From CG2-30-68-42 sp037440385 (GTDB lineage Bacteria; Pseudomonadota; Gammaproteobacteria; Burkholderiales; Rhodocyclaceae): 64,000 nt of DNA. Both the position numbers and the translations under genes were made by a program. Below the pieces are notes generated by a model. It ran no database searches. It was not told where the DNA came from and was given only the letters and a program-made list of their open reading frames with translations. Location: NCBI GenBank assembly GCA_037440385.1, contig JBBIUI010000002.1:1-64000 (forward strand), given 5' to 3'. Below, piece by piece: positions 52,080-62,630 of the stretch (positions within the stretch are counted from its first letter, which is position 1; each line of letters opens with the position of its first letter).

Positions 52080-52523
52080 TCAACGGAAAACGAGCACGGG
52101 GATCTTCGAGTGCGTCAACACCTTCTGCGTCTCGCTGCCCAGCAGCATCGCCGAGATCCCGCGCCGGCCGTGCGAGGCCATGAAGATCAGGTCGCATCCG
52201 CGGCCGTTCGCCTCGGCGATGATGGCCTCGTGCGGTACGTCGCTCACCGCGGAGGTGCCGTCGCACTCGACGCCGGCCTGCCGCGCGAGCTCGACCGCGG
52301 CACCGAGGATCTCGTCGGCCTGTTTGCGTGCCAGCTCGGCGAATTTCTCGGGCGAGGCCGGGTCCATCACCGCGCCTTCCCCGTAGAACGAGATCGGGTA
52401 GTCCGGTCTGGCGAAGAAGAACGTGATGCGTGCGCCGGAATCCTTCGCGAATTGCACGGCACGGGCGACTGCGTCGCTGGACAACGGAGAGCCATCGGTG
52501 GGTACCAGGATGTGCTTGAACAC
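52080..52523 (-). CDS. Universal stress protein, UspA family
   Basis: A 147-residue soluble protein with the Usp fold: N-terminal HILVPTDGSPLSSDA, and C-terminal CDLIFMASHGRRGISAMLLGSETQKVLTHSKIPVLV containing the GxxG...GS nucleotide-binding loop. GTG start with GGGAGG seven bases upstream. Usp genes are often induced by oxygen limitation and occur beside cbb3 clusters; no FNR site was found in its short upstream region. Confidence 0.92.
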   Translation of the reverse strand: MFKHILVPTDGSPLSSDAVARAVQFAKDSGARITFFFARPDYPISFYGEGAVMDPASPEKFAELARKQADEILGAAVELARQAGVECDGTSAVSDVPHEAIIAEANGRGCDLIFMASHGRRGISAMLLGSETQKVLTHSKIPVLVFR

Positions 52524-52590
52524 GTTCGTATCCTCCCGGAAATGAAATGCCTGCCCTCAACATAGCACACGGAGCGATCGGCGCGCGGCC

Positions 52591-52959
52591 ATGAGGATCG
52601 CGTTTCTCGGCGCCGCCGGGGAGGTCACCGGCTCGTGTTTCCTGGTCGAAGGCATGGGGATGCGGCTGCTGGTCGATTGCGGCCTGTTCCAGGGCGGCCG
52701 CGAGGCGTACGGGAAAAACCTGCACGCGCTCGCCTTCGATCCGAAGTCGCTCGATTTCGTGCTGCTGACCCACGCGCATCTGGACCATTCCGGACTGCTG
52801 CCGCGACTCGTCGCGCTGGGCTACCGCGGGCCGATCCATGCGACCGCGGCCAGCGTGGACCTGCTCGAAGTGATGCTGCTCGATTCGGCTCACATCCAGC
52901 AGAAGGAAGCGGAGTGGGAGAGCCGGCACCGCCGCGGCGGCTTCGCGCGCGGCCAGTAG
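52591..52959 (+). pseudogene. Metallo-beta-lactamase/beta-CASP protein, N-terminal fragment
   Basis: These 122 codons encode the start of an RNA-processing-type beta-CASP hydrolase: FLGAAGEVTGSCFLVE at the N-terminus, then LLTHAHLDHSGLLPRL with the zinc-binding HxHxDH motif, and DSAHIQQKEAEWESRHRR. The frame then enters about 100 bp of unrelated sequence and stops. The rest of the protein resumes in another reading frame at 53037. Together the two pieces give the normal family length (about 450-470), so I read this as one gene broken by an insertion or rearrangement. An assembly error is possible. Confidence 0.8.
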
Positions 52960-53045
52960 TGCGGCGCTGTCGATAGCCGGGGTGCGCAGATAGGGTTTGG
53001 ACAGATACGGCCGCACCTCGGCCAGCCAGGCGTCCGGTGTATCGC
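52936..53045. other. Short foreign segment splitting the beta-CASP gene
   Basis: Boundaries are approximate. Family members join the RHRR region to the PPLYTVEQ region with only a few residues, but here about 110 extra bases intervene and the frame shifts. The segment has no IS ends or clear target duplication. On the minus strand it is open and protein-like (DTPDAWLAEVRPY, then LRTPAIDSAALLAAREA), suggesting a captured scrap of another gene. Confidence 0.55.
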
Positions 53046-54092
53046 CGTTTTCGGCCCCCACCGCTCTACACGGTCGAGCAGGCGCAAGAGTGCCTGAAGC
53101 AATTGCGCGCGCAGCCCTACGACCGCGAGTTCTCGCCGCACGCCGGCGTGCGCTGCGTGCTGCGCGATGCCGGGCACATCCTCGGCTCGGCCATCGTCGA
53201 ACTGTGGCTCGGCGAGGGCGGCCTCGCGCGCAAGCTGGTGTTCTCGGGCGATCTCGGTCAGCCCGCACGACCGGTCGTGCGCGATCCCTGCCCGATCCGG
53301 CAGGCCGACGTGCTGGTCGTGGAATCCACCTATGGCGAGCGCCATCACCGGGGCATGCAGGAGACCGAGCAAGAACTGGTCGATGTGCTGACCGACACGT
53401 TCGGCCGCAAGCATGGCAACGTCATCATCCCCGCGTTCTCGGTCGGCCGCACGCAGCAGTTGATTTTCGTGCTCATCGATCTGGTGCGGCGCGGCCGCAT
53501 CCCGCCGCCCGCGATCTACGTCGATTCGCCGATGTCGCTTGCCGCGACCGAGGTGACGCTGCGCCATGTCGATGCGCTCGACGCGCCCACGCGCAGCCTG
53601 ATCGCGTGGCAGCGTGCTCATCCCGACCGGCCGCCCATCCGCTTCGTGCAAAGTGTCGAGGAGTCGATGGCGCTCAACGACGTGCGCGAGGGCGCGGTGA
53701 TCATTTCGGCGAGCGGCATGTGCGACGCGGGGCGCATCAAGCATCACCTGCGCCACAACCTGCCGCGGCCTGAATCGAGCGTCGTCATCGCCGGCTTTCA
53801 GGCCGCCGGGACGCTGGGCCGCAGGCTGGTCGACGGCGCGCGGTCGGTGACCCTGTTTTCCGAGAAGGTTGCGGTGCGCGCGGACATCCACACGATAGGC
53901 GGACTTTCGGCTCACGCCGACCAGGGCGCGCTGCTCGCCTGGCTCGGAGGATTCGCCGAGCCGCCCGCGCAGACCTTCGTCGTGCATGGCGAGCCCACGG
54001 CTTCGCACGCGCTCGCCGGTGTGATCGCGGCGCGGCTCGGCTGGCACGATGTCGTCGTGCCCGGCTTGGGCGACTCGTCGCAGATTTGCTGA
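53037..54092 (+). pseudogene. Metallo-beta-lactamase/beta-CASP protein, C-terminal fragment
   Basis: A 351-codon open frame with the remaining beta-CASP parts: DAGHILGSAIVELWL, LVFSGDLGQPARPV, VVESTYGERHH, the Mg/Zn-ligand segments SGMCDAGRIKHHL and GGLSAHADQ, and a C-terminal VVHGEP motif. It lacks the HxHxDH motif, which lies on the upstream fragment, so it could not be active alone. A GTG at 53037 could start translation, but no ribosome binding site is seen. It ends four bp before the convergent ViaA gene. Confidence 0.78.
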
Positions 54093-54096
54093 GCGG

Positions 54097-55626
54097 CTAG
54101 CGTTGCGCTCGTCCGGTGACCGCCCGGGAGGCGATCGCCGCGGGGATCTCGGCGGCGGTTCCGGCGCTGCGCAGTGCACCGGGGAAGTATTGCGCCGTCA
54201 GGCTCTTGCTGTGGACCGGCGATGGCCCGCCCTGGCCGAACCGGCGCCAGTCGCGCACCCAGAAGATGTCGTCGCAGGTCTCCAGCATGCCGATGGTCTC
54301 GCGATCGCCGATCAGGATGCCCTGCACGCGCAGCCCCAGTTCGTCCTTCGCGGCCTGCAGCCGGCGCACGGCCTCCTTCGCCGGACCGAACTCGCCGTCG
54401 GTAGCGATCAGCAGGTCGGCGAAACGCCAGGTTTGCTCGTTCGCGCGTACGATCGCGCGGTCGAGCACGTCGCTGATCTCGGTTCCGCCATGAAAGCTTC
54501 CGGTCAGCAGCTCGATCGCCGCCTCGATGCCGACGGTATCCACGGGAAGGGCCCGCTCGACGATTTCCCCCGGGCCGCCGAACGCGAACGCGTAACACGC
54601 GCGGCCGCAGCCATGCGCGGCGCGCATCGCCTCCAGCACGCAGGCTTTCGCGACGTCCTCGGCTGCCCCGCGCATCGAACCGGAGGTGTCGATGCACACG
54701 AGGACGGGTCCTCGCTCCAGCCGCTTTTCCGGACGGCGGGATTCGCTCGGGCGTTGCACCGGGACTTGCGCCGGCACGGGCTGCTCCGGCATGTCGTCGT
54801 CCTCGTAGGTCAGCAGGGTGCGCTCGGCATGGCGCGCGAACCACACGGTGCGCAGCCGCGGATGTGGCAGCAGCATGGCCTCCGCCGCGAGCATGCGCGC
54901 GATGGCTCCGGAGCGAACGACCGAGTCCGTCCGCCCCGGCATGCCGGGCACGCGTCGCGGTTGCGCCCGGAGGGCGGGCTCGAGGTCTTGCGCGAGGACT
55001 TCGACGCGGACGTGGCTCGCCTCGTCGGGCTCGTCGCTGCGCCGGTCGCGGCCGAGGCGACGGATCAGCCGAGCCAGCTCGGGCAGCGCCTCCAGCAGCC
55101 TGCGGATGCGCAATAATTCCTGCCAGCCGGTCGAGCGGAGCAGGCCGCGGGTGGTGTCCCAGCGTTCGTGCGCAGCCGCATCGCCCGCATCGCCGAACAC
55201 CCAGGTCAGCGCTTCGATCTGTCCGCAGCGCTCCTGCCAGTCGGCGCGGAAAGCCTGCACGGCGCGCGCGATCGCGGCGCCCTCGTCGCCGTCCTCGACA
55301 TCATCGACGATGCGATCGGTATGAAACAGCAGGCTCCCGATGACCTGGTTCGCCGCTTCCTCCCGGCCCTCGCACAACCCGGCCAGTTCCAGCTCTTCCA
55401 TCGCCTGGCCGAACGCGGAGATGACCCGGCCGGGCGGCCATCGCCGCGGCTGCAACCGGCCGGCCCGCAGCTCGGCGTGCAGCTCGGCGAGCCAGGCCAG
55501 CCGCAGCCGCAGGCGGCCCACGGAATTGACGATGCCGCCCAGCCACAGCACGCGCGGCAGCGCGTCGAGCGGCGCGAGCGGTGCTTCCAGCGCCTGCGGC
55601 ACGAATCCGCCGGGCAGGCCGTTCAT
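54097..55626 (-). CDS. viaA: ViaA-like VWA-domain protein
   Basis: A 509-residue protein. A helical N-terminal region of about 300 residues is followed by a von Willebrand A domain with an intact MIDAS: DTSGSM at 313-318, then HGGTEISD and ATDGEF. This is the layout of E. coli ViaA (483 residues), the partner of the RavA ATPase. RavA-ViaA assists iron-sulfur and respiratory complexes such as Nuo and fumarate reductase. It overlaps the upstream ATPase gene by ATGA. Other MoxR-partner VWA proteins (NorD, CbbO) are possible alternatives, but size and sequence favour ViaA. Confidence 0.82.
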   Translation of the reverse strand: MNGLPGGFVPQALEAPLAPLDALPRVLWLGGIVNSVGRLRLRLAWLAELHAELRAGRLQPRRWPPGRVISAFGQAMEELELAGLCEGREEAANQVIGSLLFHTDRIVDDVEDGDEGAAIARAVQAFRADWQERCGQIEALTWVFGDAGDAAAHERWDTTRGLLRSTGWQELLRIRRLLEALPELARLIRRLGRDRRSDEPDEASHVRVEVLAQDLEPALRAQPRRVPGMPGRTDSVVRSGAIARMLAAEAMLLPHPRLRTVWFARHAERTLLTYEDDDMPEQPVPAQVPVQRPSESRRPEKRLERGPVLVCIDTSGSMRGAAEDVAKACVLEAMRAAHGCGRACYAFAFGGPGEIVERALPVDTVGIEAAIELLTGSFHGGTEISDVLDRAIVRANEQTWRFADLLIATDGEFGPAKEAVRRLQAAKDELGLRVQGILIGDRETIGMLETCDDIFWVRDWRRFGQGGPSPVHSKSLTAQYFPGALRSAGTAAEIPAAIASRAVTGRAQR

Positions 55627-56990
55627 CGCTGCATCTGCACCGGTTCCGGCACGATGCCGGGATCGGTGGCCAGCCGCGGCAGCGCCGCGAAGCCCTCCAG
55701 CACCGCCATGGCGCGGCTGCGCAGCGCGCGCACCGTCTCGCCGGTGCCGGCGAGGTTCGCATCGGCGTGCGGGCCGAACTGCGGATCGATCCACAGGTGC
55801 GCGGCCACGGCCTGCGCGAGCGCCGCGCGCATCGCGGCGAGCCGCTGCAGATAATCGTCGAGCTCGGCGATCAGTTCGCGCACCTGTCCGGTGCGCGCCG
55901 CGATGTGGGCGGCTCCGTAGCGTTTCGTGCCGATGTAGCTCATGCGGATCGCGGCGCTCGCCCCCTTGGCGTCGCCGATCGTCTCGCCCAGCCTGAGCGA
56001 GCCTTCCTGTCCGTAGGCGAGCTCGGAGGCGCTGCGTTCGAGGTCCAGTTGCGCTTCGAACGCCTGCACCACGCGCGTGAATCGCTGCGGATCGAGCGTC
56101 TCGAACACGCCCAGGCGTCGCTCGTACCATTGCTCCACCAGCGCGGCCTGTGCCGGATCGTGGGCCGCGCAGAACGGGAGCAGCCACAGATCCCAGATGT
56201 CGACCTCTCCGCGGCCGTTGGTGAGTGCCGAAGTCTTCAGCAGGCGCACGATCTTGCGCCAGCGACGGTCGGACACGTACAGAGCATGCTCCGCGAGATG
56301 GGCGCGCAGTTCGTCCAGCCAGCGCACGATCTGCTCGGGCAGCGCCACGTTGTCCAGCGCGGCGGCGATGCCTGCCAGGTCGTCGCGCGTGAGCCGCAGC
56401 GCTTCCGGCACGTCGGATGGTTCCGAGAAAGGCAGCCTGACGAGCGCGTCGAAACCGGTACGGCTCACGGGAGCGAGCCGGTAGCGCAACAGGAACCGGT
56501 CGTAGAACGCGGCGGTGACTTCGTCCTCGGGAACCTCGTTGGTCGCACCGATGACGCTGATCAGCGGTGTGGCGACGCGCCGGCTGCCATTGTCGAACTC
56601 CCGCTCGTTCAGCAGCGTCAGCAGTGCATTGAGGATCGCGCTGTTGGCCTTGAACACCTCGTCGATGAAGGCGATGGACGCCTCCGGCAGGAAGCCCGCG
56701 GTCTGGCGCTCGTAGCGGTCCTGCTCCAGTGCCGCGATCGACAGCGGCCCGAACAACTCTTCCGGAACCGAGAAACGCGTCAGCAGCCGCTCGAAGTATG
56801 CGGCATCGCGAAACGCCCGGCGCAATCGCCTCGCCAGTTCGCTTTTGGCCGTGCCCGGCGGGCCGATCAGCAGCAGGTGCTCGGCCGCGAGCGCCGCGAG
56901 CAGTGCGAGCCGGATCGCGCACTGGCGCTCGATCAGGCCGGCACCGAGCGCATCGATCAGCCCGGCGAGACGGGGTTTCAGGCCGTGCAT
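55623..56990 (-). CDS. ravA: RavA-like MoxR-family AAA+ ATPase
   Basis: A 455-residue AAA+ protein with Walker A GPPGTAKS at 43-50, Walker B (ASIAFIDEVFKAN) near 105-115, the sensor-1 region IGATNEVPED, and the RavA-specific YVSDRRWRKIVRLLKTSA segment. The C-terminal third is helical. MoxR ATPases act with VWA partners as chaperones that insert cofactors or activate enzymes. ATG 56990 matches RavA length. It lies 79 bp after the response regulator and is coupled to viaA, so it probably belongs to the same five-gene unit. Confidence 0.85.
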   Translation of the reverse strand: MHGLKPRLAGLIDALGAGLIERQCAIRLALLAALAAEHLLLIGPPGTAKSELARRLRRAFRDAAYFERLLTRFSVPEELFGPLSIAALEQDRYERQTAGFLPEASIAFIDEVFKANSAILNALLTLLNEREFDNGSRRVATPLISVIGATNEVPEDEVTAAFYDRFLLRYRLAPVSRTGFDALVRLPFSEPSDVPEALRLTRDDLAGIAAALDNVALPEQIVRWLDELRAHLAEHALYVSDRRWRKIVRLLKTSALTNGRGEVDIWDLWLLPFCAAHDPAQAALVEQWYERRLGVFETLDPQRFTRVVQAFEAQLDLERSASELAYGQEGSLRLGETIGDAKGASAAIRMSYIGTKRYGAAHIAARTGQVRELIAELDDYLQRLAAMRAALAQAVAAHLWIDPQFGPHADANLAGTGETVRALRSRAMAVLEGFAALPRLATDPGIVPEPVQMQR

Positions 56991-57069
56991 CGGATCGCAG
57001 ACGCTCTTCGAGGCGCGGCGCCCGCGCGCGCGACCGCAGCCGTGCGAAACCGCTGCACGGATCCGGCAC

Positions 57070-58403
<1,334 letters not shown>

Positions 58404-58407
<4 letters not shown>

Positions 58408-59867
58408 GCCGCGTGCTCCACGATCGGGATCGTGACCGAGAAGCGGGTCTCGCCCGGTTCGCTCGTCACCGTGATGTCGCCGCCGAGCTGGGCCACGATC
58501 TGGTAGGTCATCCACAGGCCCAGGCCGTGTCCGCCCTCGCTGCCGCTGACGAAAGGCTCGAACAGGTAATCGAGCGTCCGCTGCGGGATCTGCTCGCCGT
58601 CATTGACCGTCCTCAGGTGCAGTCTGGTACTGTCTCGATAGACATGGCAGGCGATCCGCCCGCCGGCCGCGATCGCGTGCACGGCATTGAGCAGCAGGTT
58701 GATCAGCACCTGCCGCACCAGCGTCGACGGCAGCGGCAACGACCCGGTGAGATCGTTCTCCCAGCGGAATTCGGCCGACTTGTGCGCCGCGTCGGATGCG
58801 ATCAGCATGCGGATGTCCTCGATGTCCCGGCGGTCCAGCGGATGGCTCTCCACCCGCGCCTCGACGAGCAGCGCCGCGACGGTCTCCTTGATCTGCAACA
58901 GGCCGCGTTCGAGCATCGAGATCGTTCGGTGCGTGAACGTGTCCAGCGTGCCGTGGTGCCGGAAGGTGTTGATCGCGTTGAGCATGCCGCCGAGCGGGTT
59001 GTTGATCTCGTGGGCGATTCCCGCGGTTAGCCGGCCGATCGCCGCCAGCCTTTCCGAGACGATGACCTGATGCTTGAGCGCCTCGTTCTCGCGCAGCTCG
59101 CGCACCATGCGAAGGAAGGACGCGCCCGCCTTGCCCAGCTCGTCCTCGGAGATCTCCACGGCCAACTCGTCGTCCGCCGGGATGCGTTGCCCGATCCGTT
59201 CCATGTTGCTCGACAGTTCGACGAGCGGGCGCGCGAAGCGCCGCGCCCAGAACCAGCTCGCGGGAATGAGCACCGCGATCACCACGGTCGTCACCAGGGC
59301 CGCCCGCTCGGCGATCGCGTAGAACCGCGGCAGGAATGCGCTCTTCGAGTAACCGACGATCAGCGTGCCGAGCACGGCTTCGTCGGCGACCACCGGCGTG
59401 AGGATGTAGAGCATATCGCTGCCTGGCACGTCGACGATTCCCGGTTCGCCGCCCTTCGGGTCGAGCCCGCCGATCGCTTGCCGGAACGGGTGCAGCGCGG
59501 GACGCGCCGCGATCGGGTCGGTCAACACCGGATATTGCGCGGGATGCGTCGATGCGAATATCTGGTCCTTGGCGTCGAGCACCAGGATCTCCTTGGCGTC
59601 CTGCGTGGGTGTCCCCTTCGGCGCCGTGACGAATGGCGAGTTGATGATCTCGAACGCTCGCCACACGTCGTCGTGGCTCATCGGCGTGACCAGCATGCGC
59701 GCGAGCACCCGGCCGAGGCTCGCCGAGCTCGCGACGAGGTCGCCACGCAGTTTGTCATATTCCAGGCCGATCAGCGAAAACGTGACCGCGGCCGCGGTAA
59801 TCACGATCAGCAGCGCCGCGCGCAGCGGGATCTTGTAGCGGAAGCTGAGGTCACGAAACCGGAGCAT
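58404..59867 (-). CDS. Membrane sensor histidine kinase of the molybdoenzyme locus
   Basis: A 487-residue kinase. Membrane helices at about 16-36 and 188-208 flank a periplasmic sensor domain of about 150 residues; HAMP follows (about 209-262), then HisKA with phospho-acceptor His286 (GIAHEINNPLGG) and HATPase with VLINLLLNAVHAI and GGHGLGLWM. Its start overlaps the binding-protein gene by 17 bp, suggesting the periplasmic binding protein presents the signal to it, as AioX does for AioS. Confidence 0.88.
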
Positions 59868-60729
59868 TCGCCGAGTTCTTGAGCGCGGTCATCATCCGCC
59901 CGATCCCGTCGAACAATTTGGCATTGCCCGGGATGAATCCGTCGAGATTGAGCCGATCGAGCAGCACCCGGCCCTCGGCGTCGGCATTCATCTGCAGCAG
60001 CGCGCCTCGCATCGCGAGGTAATCCGTGCGGGCGAGCGCCGGATGGGCGACCAGTGGCGGAAAACCGAACTCGGGCGACTTGTGGATCACGCGGGTCCTC
60101 GCCGTGAGCTGCGGCTGGAGCCTCGCCAACGTCTCCCAGACATAGCCGTCCACCGCCCCGCCGTCTGCCAGTTCGCGCGCGACCGCTTCGACCACGGAAC
60201 GGTGGGCCCACGTGAAGAAACTGCGGCGGAAGTATCGCTCCGGCTGGTCCTGCGTCGAGGCGAGCAGGAAACTCGGATACAGATAGCCGGAGTTGGAATC
60301 CGGGTCGGAGAACGCGAACACCTTGCCGCGCAGGTCGAGCATCGAGCGGCTCGCCGTATCGCGGGAGGGCACGATCAGATACGAGCGGTACAGCGGCTTG
60401 CCGCGAAACACCGGCACCGCCATCAGTGTCAGCTCGGCCGCGTGGCGGGCATACGGATAGCCGCAGATCCAGGCGAAATCCAGTTCGCGGTTGCGCAGCG
60501 CGTCGACGATCTCGCGATAGGTCCCGCGCCGCACGAACGTCACCCGGTGGCCGACTCGCGGCTCCAGCCACGCGCGCCAGCGGTCGAGGAACGCCACCTG
60601 ATTGTCCAGGAATACCGGCGTCAGACCGAAGCGCAGCGCCGCACCGTGCTCCTCGTCGCGCGCGCCGGACCTGCCCGGCAGTCCAGCGCCGGCCAGCATC
60701 AGCATGAAGCGTCTGCGTGAATGGATCAC
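59851..60729 (-). CDS. Periplasmic binding protein, PhnD-like, Tat-exported
   Basis: A 292-residue solute-binding protein of the phosphate/phosphonate-binding (PhnD/PtxB) type: RFGLTPVFLDNQVAFLDRW at the mature start, then LDFAWICGYPYARH, FSDPDSNSGYLYPSF and the VWETLAR/FPPLVAHP segments. The N-terminus SRRRFML fits a Tat signal. GTG 60729 is chosen because AGAGGAG lies upstream; the frame is open to 60804. No ABC permease is nearby, and the gene is fused by overlap to a histidine kinase, so it is probably a sensor accessory protein. Confidence 0.83.
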   Translation of the reverse strand: MIHSRRRFMLMLAGAGLPGRSGARDEEHGAALRFGLTPVFLDNQVAFLDRWRAWLEPRVGHRVTFVRRGTYREIVDALRNRELDFAWICGYPYARHAAELTLMAVPVFRGKPLYRSYLIVPSRDTASRSMLDLRGKVFAFSDPDSNSGYLYPSFLLASTQDQPERYFRRSFFTWAHRSVVEAVARELADGGAVDGYVWETLARLQPQLTARTRVIHKSPEFGFPPLVAHPALARTDYLAMRGALLQMNADAEGRVLLDRLNLDGFIPGNAKLFDGIGRMMTALKNSANAPVS

Positions 60730-60835
60730 GATGCGGCTCCTCTGGGGTCGTGCGGCCGATTGTACCTGTGAGCGAGGCATTGCGAGCGGTGCCGCGCAGC
60801 CCATTACCGCCGCGTAGCATCTTGCACTGCAACCT

Positions 60836-60851
60836 GTTACGCCGGGGTAAC
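60836..60851. promoter_or_regulatory. Inverted repeat, candidate activator site
   Basis: GTTAC-N6-GTAAC lies 54 bp before the sigma-54 -24 element of the molybdoenzyme operon and between the two divergent units. It is a candidate binding site for the response regulator at 57070-58407. Position and symmetry are seen; the function is inferred. Enhancers for sigma-54 are often farther upstream and usually paired. Confidence 0.4.
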
Positions 60852-60905
60852 GGCGGAGGCCCCCGGACCAGCAACGATTTACCTTCGATCAACGGCTTGC
60901 GGTGG

Positions 60906-60921
60906 TGGCCCGCGAATTGCT
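60906..60921 (+). promoter_or_regulatory. Sigma-54 promoter of the molybdoenzyme operon
   Basis: TGGCCCGCGAATTGCT matches TGGCAC-N5-TTGCT at all but one consensus base with exact ten-base GG-to-GC spacing. Transcription would start near 60932, about 94 bases before the iron-sulfur subunit ATG. It pairs naturally with the sigma-54 response regulator encoded divergently. Confidence 0.75.
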
Positions 60922-60946
60922 GCGAGGTGGGTGCCGTATCCCGGGC

Positions 60947-60963
60947 CCCACGAAATTCGTGGG
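60947..60963. repeat. Perfect palindrome in the operon leader
   Basis: CCCACGAA-A-TTCGTGGG is a perfect 8+1+8 dyad, 15 bp after the predicted sigma-54 start site. It has no T tract and so is not a terminator. It could be an operator or a stable 5' hairpin in the leader RNA. Confidence 0.65.
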
Positions 60964-61025
60964 AGGCGGAGCGGCCGGTGCGTACCGGTCCGCCCCATAT
61001 CACGGACATCCCTGGAGTCGAGCTG

Positions 61026-61736
61026 ATGAGCGAGGAGTTGAGGGTTTCACCGATCGAGACGCGCGGCGTTGCCGGCAAGAAGCGTTACGCCATGGTGGTC
61101 GACACGCGTCGCTGCATCGGATGCATGGCCTGCCAGGTCGCCTGCAAGGCCGAATATGACACACCGCTGGGCGTCAACCGCACCTGGGTGCCCTACAAGG
61201 TGGTCGGCACCTACCCGACCGTCAAGAAGCATTTCCTGCCGCGGCTGTGCAACCACTGCGACGACCCGCCGTGCGTGCGCAACTGCCCGGTCGAGGCGAC
61301 CTACAAGGTCGAGGATGGCGGCTTCGTGCTGCAGCGTTATGAACGGTGCATCGGTTGCCGAAGCTGCATGGCGGCCTGCCCGTACAACGCGCGCTTCATG
61401 CTGCCCGCACACCGCACCTACACGCAGATCACGAACGTCGTCGACAAATGCACGTTCTGCTTCCATCGCGTGACCCAGGGCATGGTGCCGGCCTGCGTGC
61501 AGACCTGCGTGGGGCGCTCGCGCGTGTTCGGCGATCTCAACGATCCGACGAGCGAGGTGTCCTATCTGGTCACCCGGAACGCGACCCAGGTGCTGCGCCC
61601 CGAAGAAGGGACCAAGCCGCACGTGTTCTACATCGGCGCGGACCGCAACGCCACCGAGTTCGGGCGCGATGCCTACCGCAAGCCGGAAGTGATGGAACTC
61701 GAACGCGCGGCCTTCAAGCGCCACTTGAATATCTGA
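61026..61736 (+). CDS. Four-cluster ferredoxin subunit of a molybdoenzyme complex
   Basis: A 236-residue DmsB/PsrB/TtrB-type electron-transfer subunit. Four Cys clusters are visible: CIGCMACQVACK (from Cys30), CNHCDDPPCVRNCP, CIGCRSCMAACPYNARF and CTFCFHRVTQGMVPACVQTC. It has no signal peptide and would be co-exported with the Tat-tagged catalytic subunit. It carries electrons between the catalytic subunit and the membrane anchor. The B-C-A gene order seen here also occurs in tetrathionate (ttrBCA) and selenate (srdBCA) reductases. Confidence 0.9.
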   Translation: MSEELRVSPIETRGVAGKKRYAMVVDTRRCIGCMACQVACKAEYDTPLGVNRTWVPYKVVGTYPTVKKHFLPRLCNHCDDPPCVRNCPVEATYKVEDGGFVLQRYERCIGCRSCMAACPYNARFMLPAHRTYTQITNVVDKCTFCFHRVTQGMVPACVQTCVGRSRVFGDLNDPTSEVSYLVTRNATQVLRPEEGTKPHVFYIGADRNATEFGRDAYRKPEVMELERAAFKRHLNI

Positions 61737-61746
61737 GAGGTGAATC

Positions 61747-62607
61747 ATGGGTGATTACGTCTGGTTCCACGATGTTTCCTGGCATGCGACCTATGCCACT
61801 TATTTCTTCGTGATCGGCATCGTCGCGGGGCTCTCCTTCCTGTCCTACGGCTCGTGGATCACGCCGGCGCTGCGGCCGCTGCGCGAGAAGGCGGCCTACG
61901 GCTCCATCGTCCTGCTGGCGGTCGGCGGCTTGCTGTTGATCGCAGATCTGTCGCAGCCGCTTCGCTTCCTCAACATCCTCAATCCGGCCTATCTGCACTT
62001 CACCTCGCCGCTGGCCTGGGGGGCGTTGAACATCGTCGCCTTCGGCATCGTCTCGGTGCTCTACGTCCTGTCGCTGCTGAAGAAGGACGAGACGCCGCGC
62101 ACCAGGCTGCTGGCGACGGTGGCCGCACTGCTGGCCCTCGGCCTGCCGGTCTACACCGGATATGACCTGACCGTGCACCAGTCGCGGCCGGTGTGGAACA
62201 CCCCGATCATGCCGGTGCTGTTCGTCGCGCTGGCGATCACGTCCGGCACGGCGGTGGGTTCGCTGCTCGCCGCCGGCAACGAGGCGGCGCGCAAGGTGCT
62301 GCATTCGTATCTGCTGTGGTCGACCGCCGCGGTGGGCGTGATCCTGATCTCGATCCTGGGCACGACGAACTACGGCGGAGCCGCTTCCGAGCTGACGTTC
62401 ATGATCCTGACCACGGGCACGATGGGCTTGATCTTCGTGGGCGCCGGCATGCTCGCCGGCACCGCCGCGCCGGTGGCCCTGCTGCTGGCGCCGGCCGGCC
62501 GCCAGCAGGCTGGCCTGATGCTCTCGGCCCTGCTGGTTCTGGTGGGAAGTGCCGCGCTGCGCTACGCGCTGCTGATGGGTCCCCAGCAATTGCAGACCCT
62601 GTACTGA
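61747..62607 (+). CDS. NrfD/PsrC-type membrane anchor subunit
   Basis: A 286-residue integral membrane protein with about eight helices, starting MGDYVWFHDVSWHATYATYFF, with the NrfD-type RFLNILNPAYLHFTSPLAWG and TGYDLTVHQSRPVWNTPIMP segments. It binds quinone/quinol and docks the periplasmic molybdoenzyme. It lies 10 bp after the iron-sulfur gene behind GAGAGG. Family members contain no heme. Confidence 0.9.
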   Translation: MGDYVWFHDVSWHATYATYFFVIGIVAGLSFLSYGSWITPALRPLREKAAYGSIVLLAVGGLLLIADLSQPLRFLNILNPAYLHFTSPLAWGALNIVAFGIVSVLYVLSLLKKDETPRTRLLATVAALLALGLPVYTGYDLTVHQSRPVWNTPIMPVLFVALAITSGTAVGSLLAAGNEAARKVLHSYLLWSTAAVGVILISILGTTNYGGAASELTFMILTTGTMGLIFVGAGMLAGTAAPVALLLAPAGRQQAGLMLSALLVLVGSAALRYALLMGPQQLQTLY

Positions 62608-62630
62608 CCGGTCACGAGGAGACAGAAGAC

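Noticed and set aside
59851..60729. PhnD-like protein as part of a phosphonate ABC importer
   Set aside because: No permease or ATPase gene is adjacent, and the gene overlaps a histidine kinase, favouring a sensory role.
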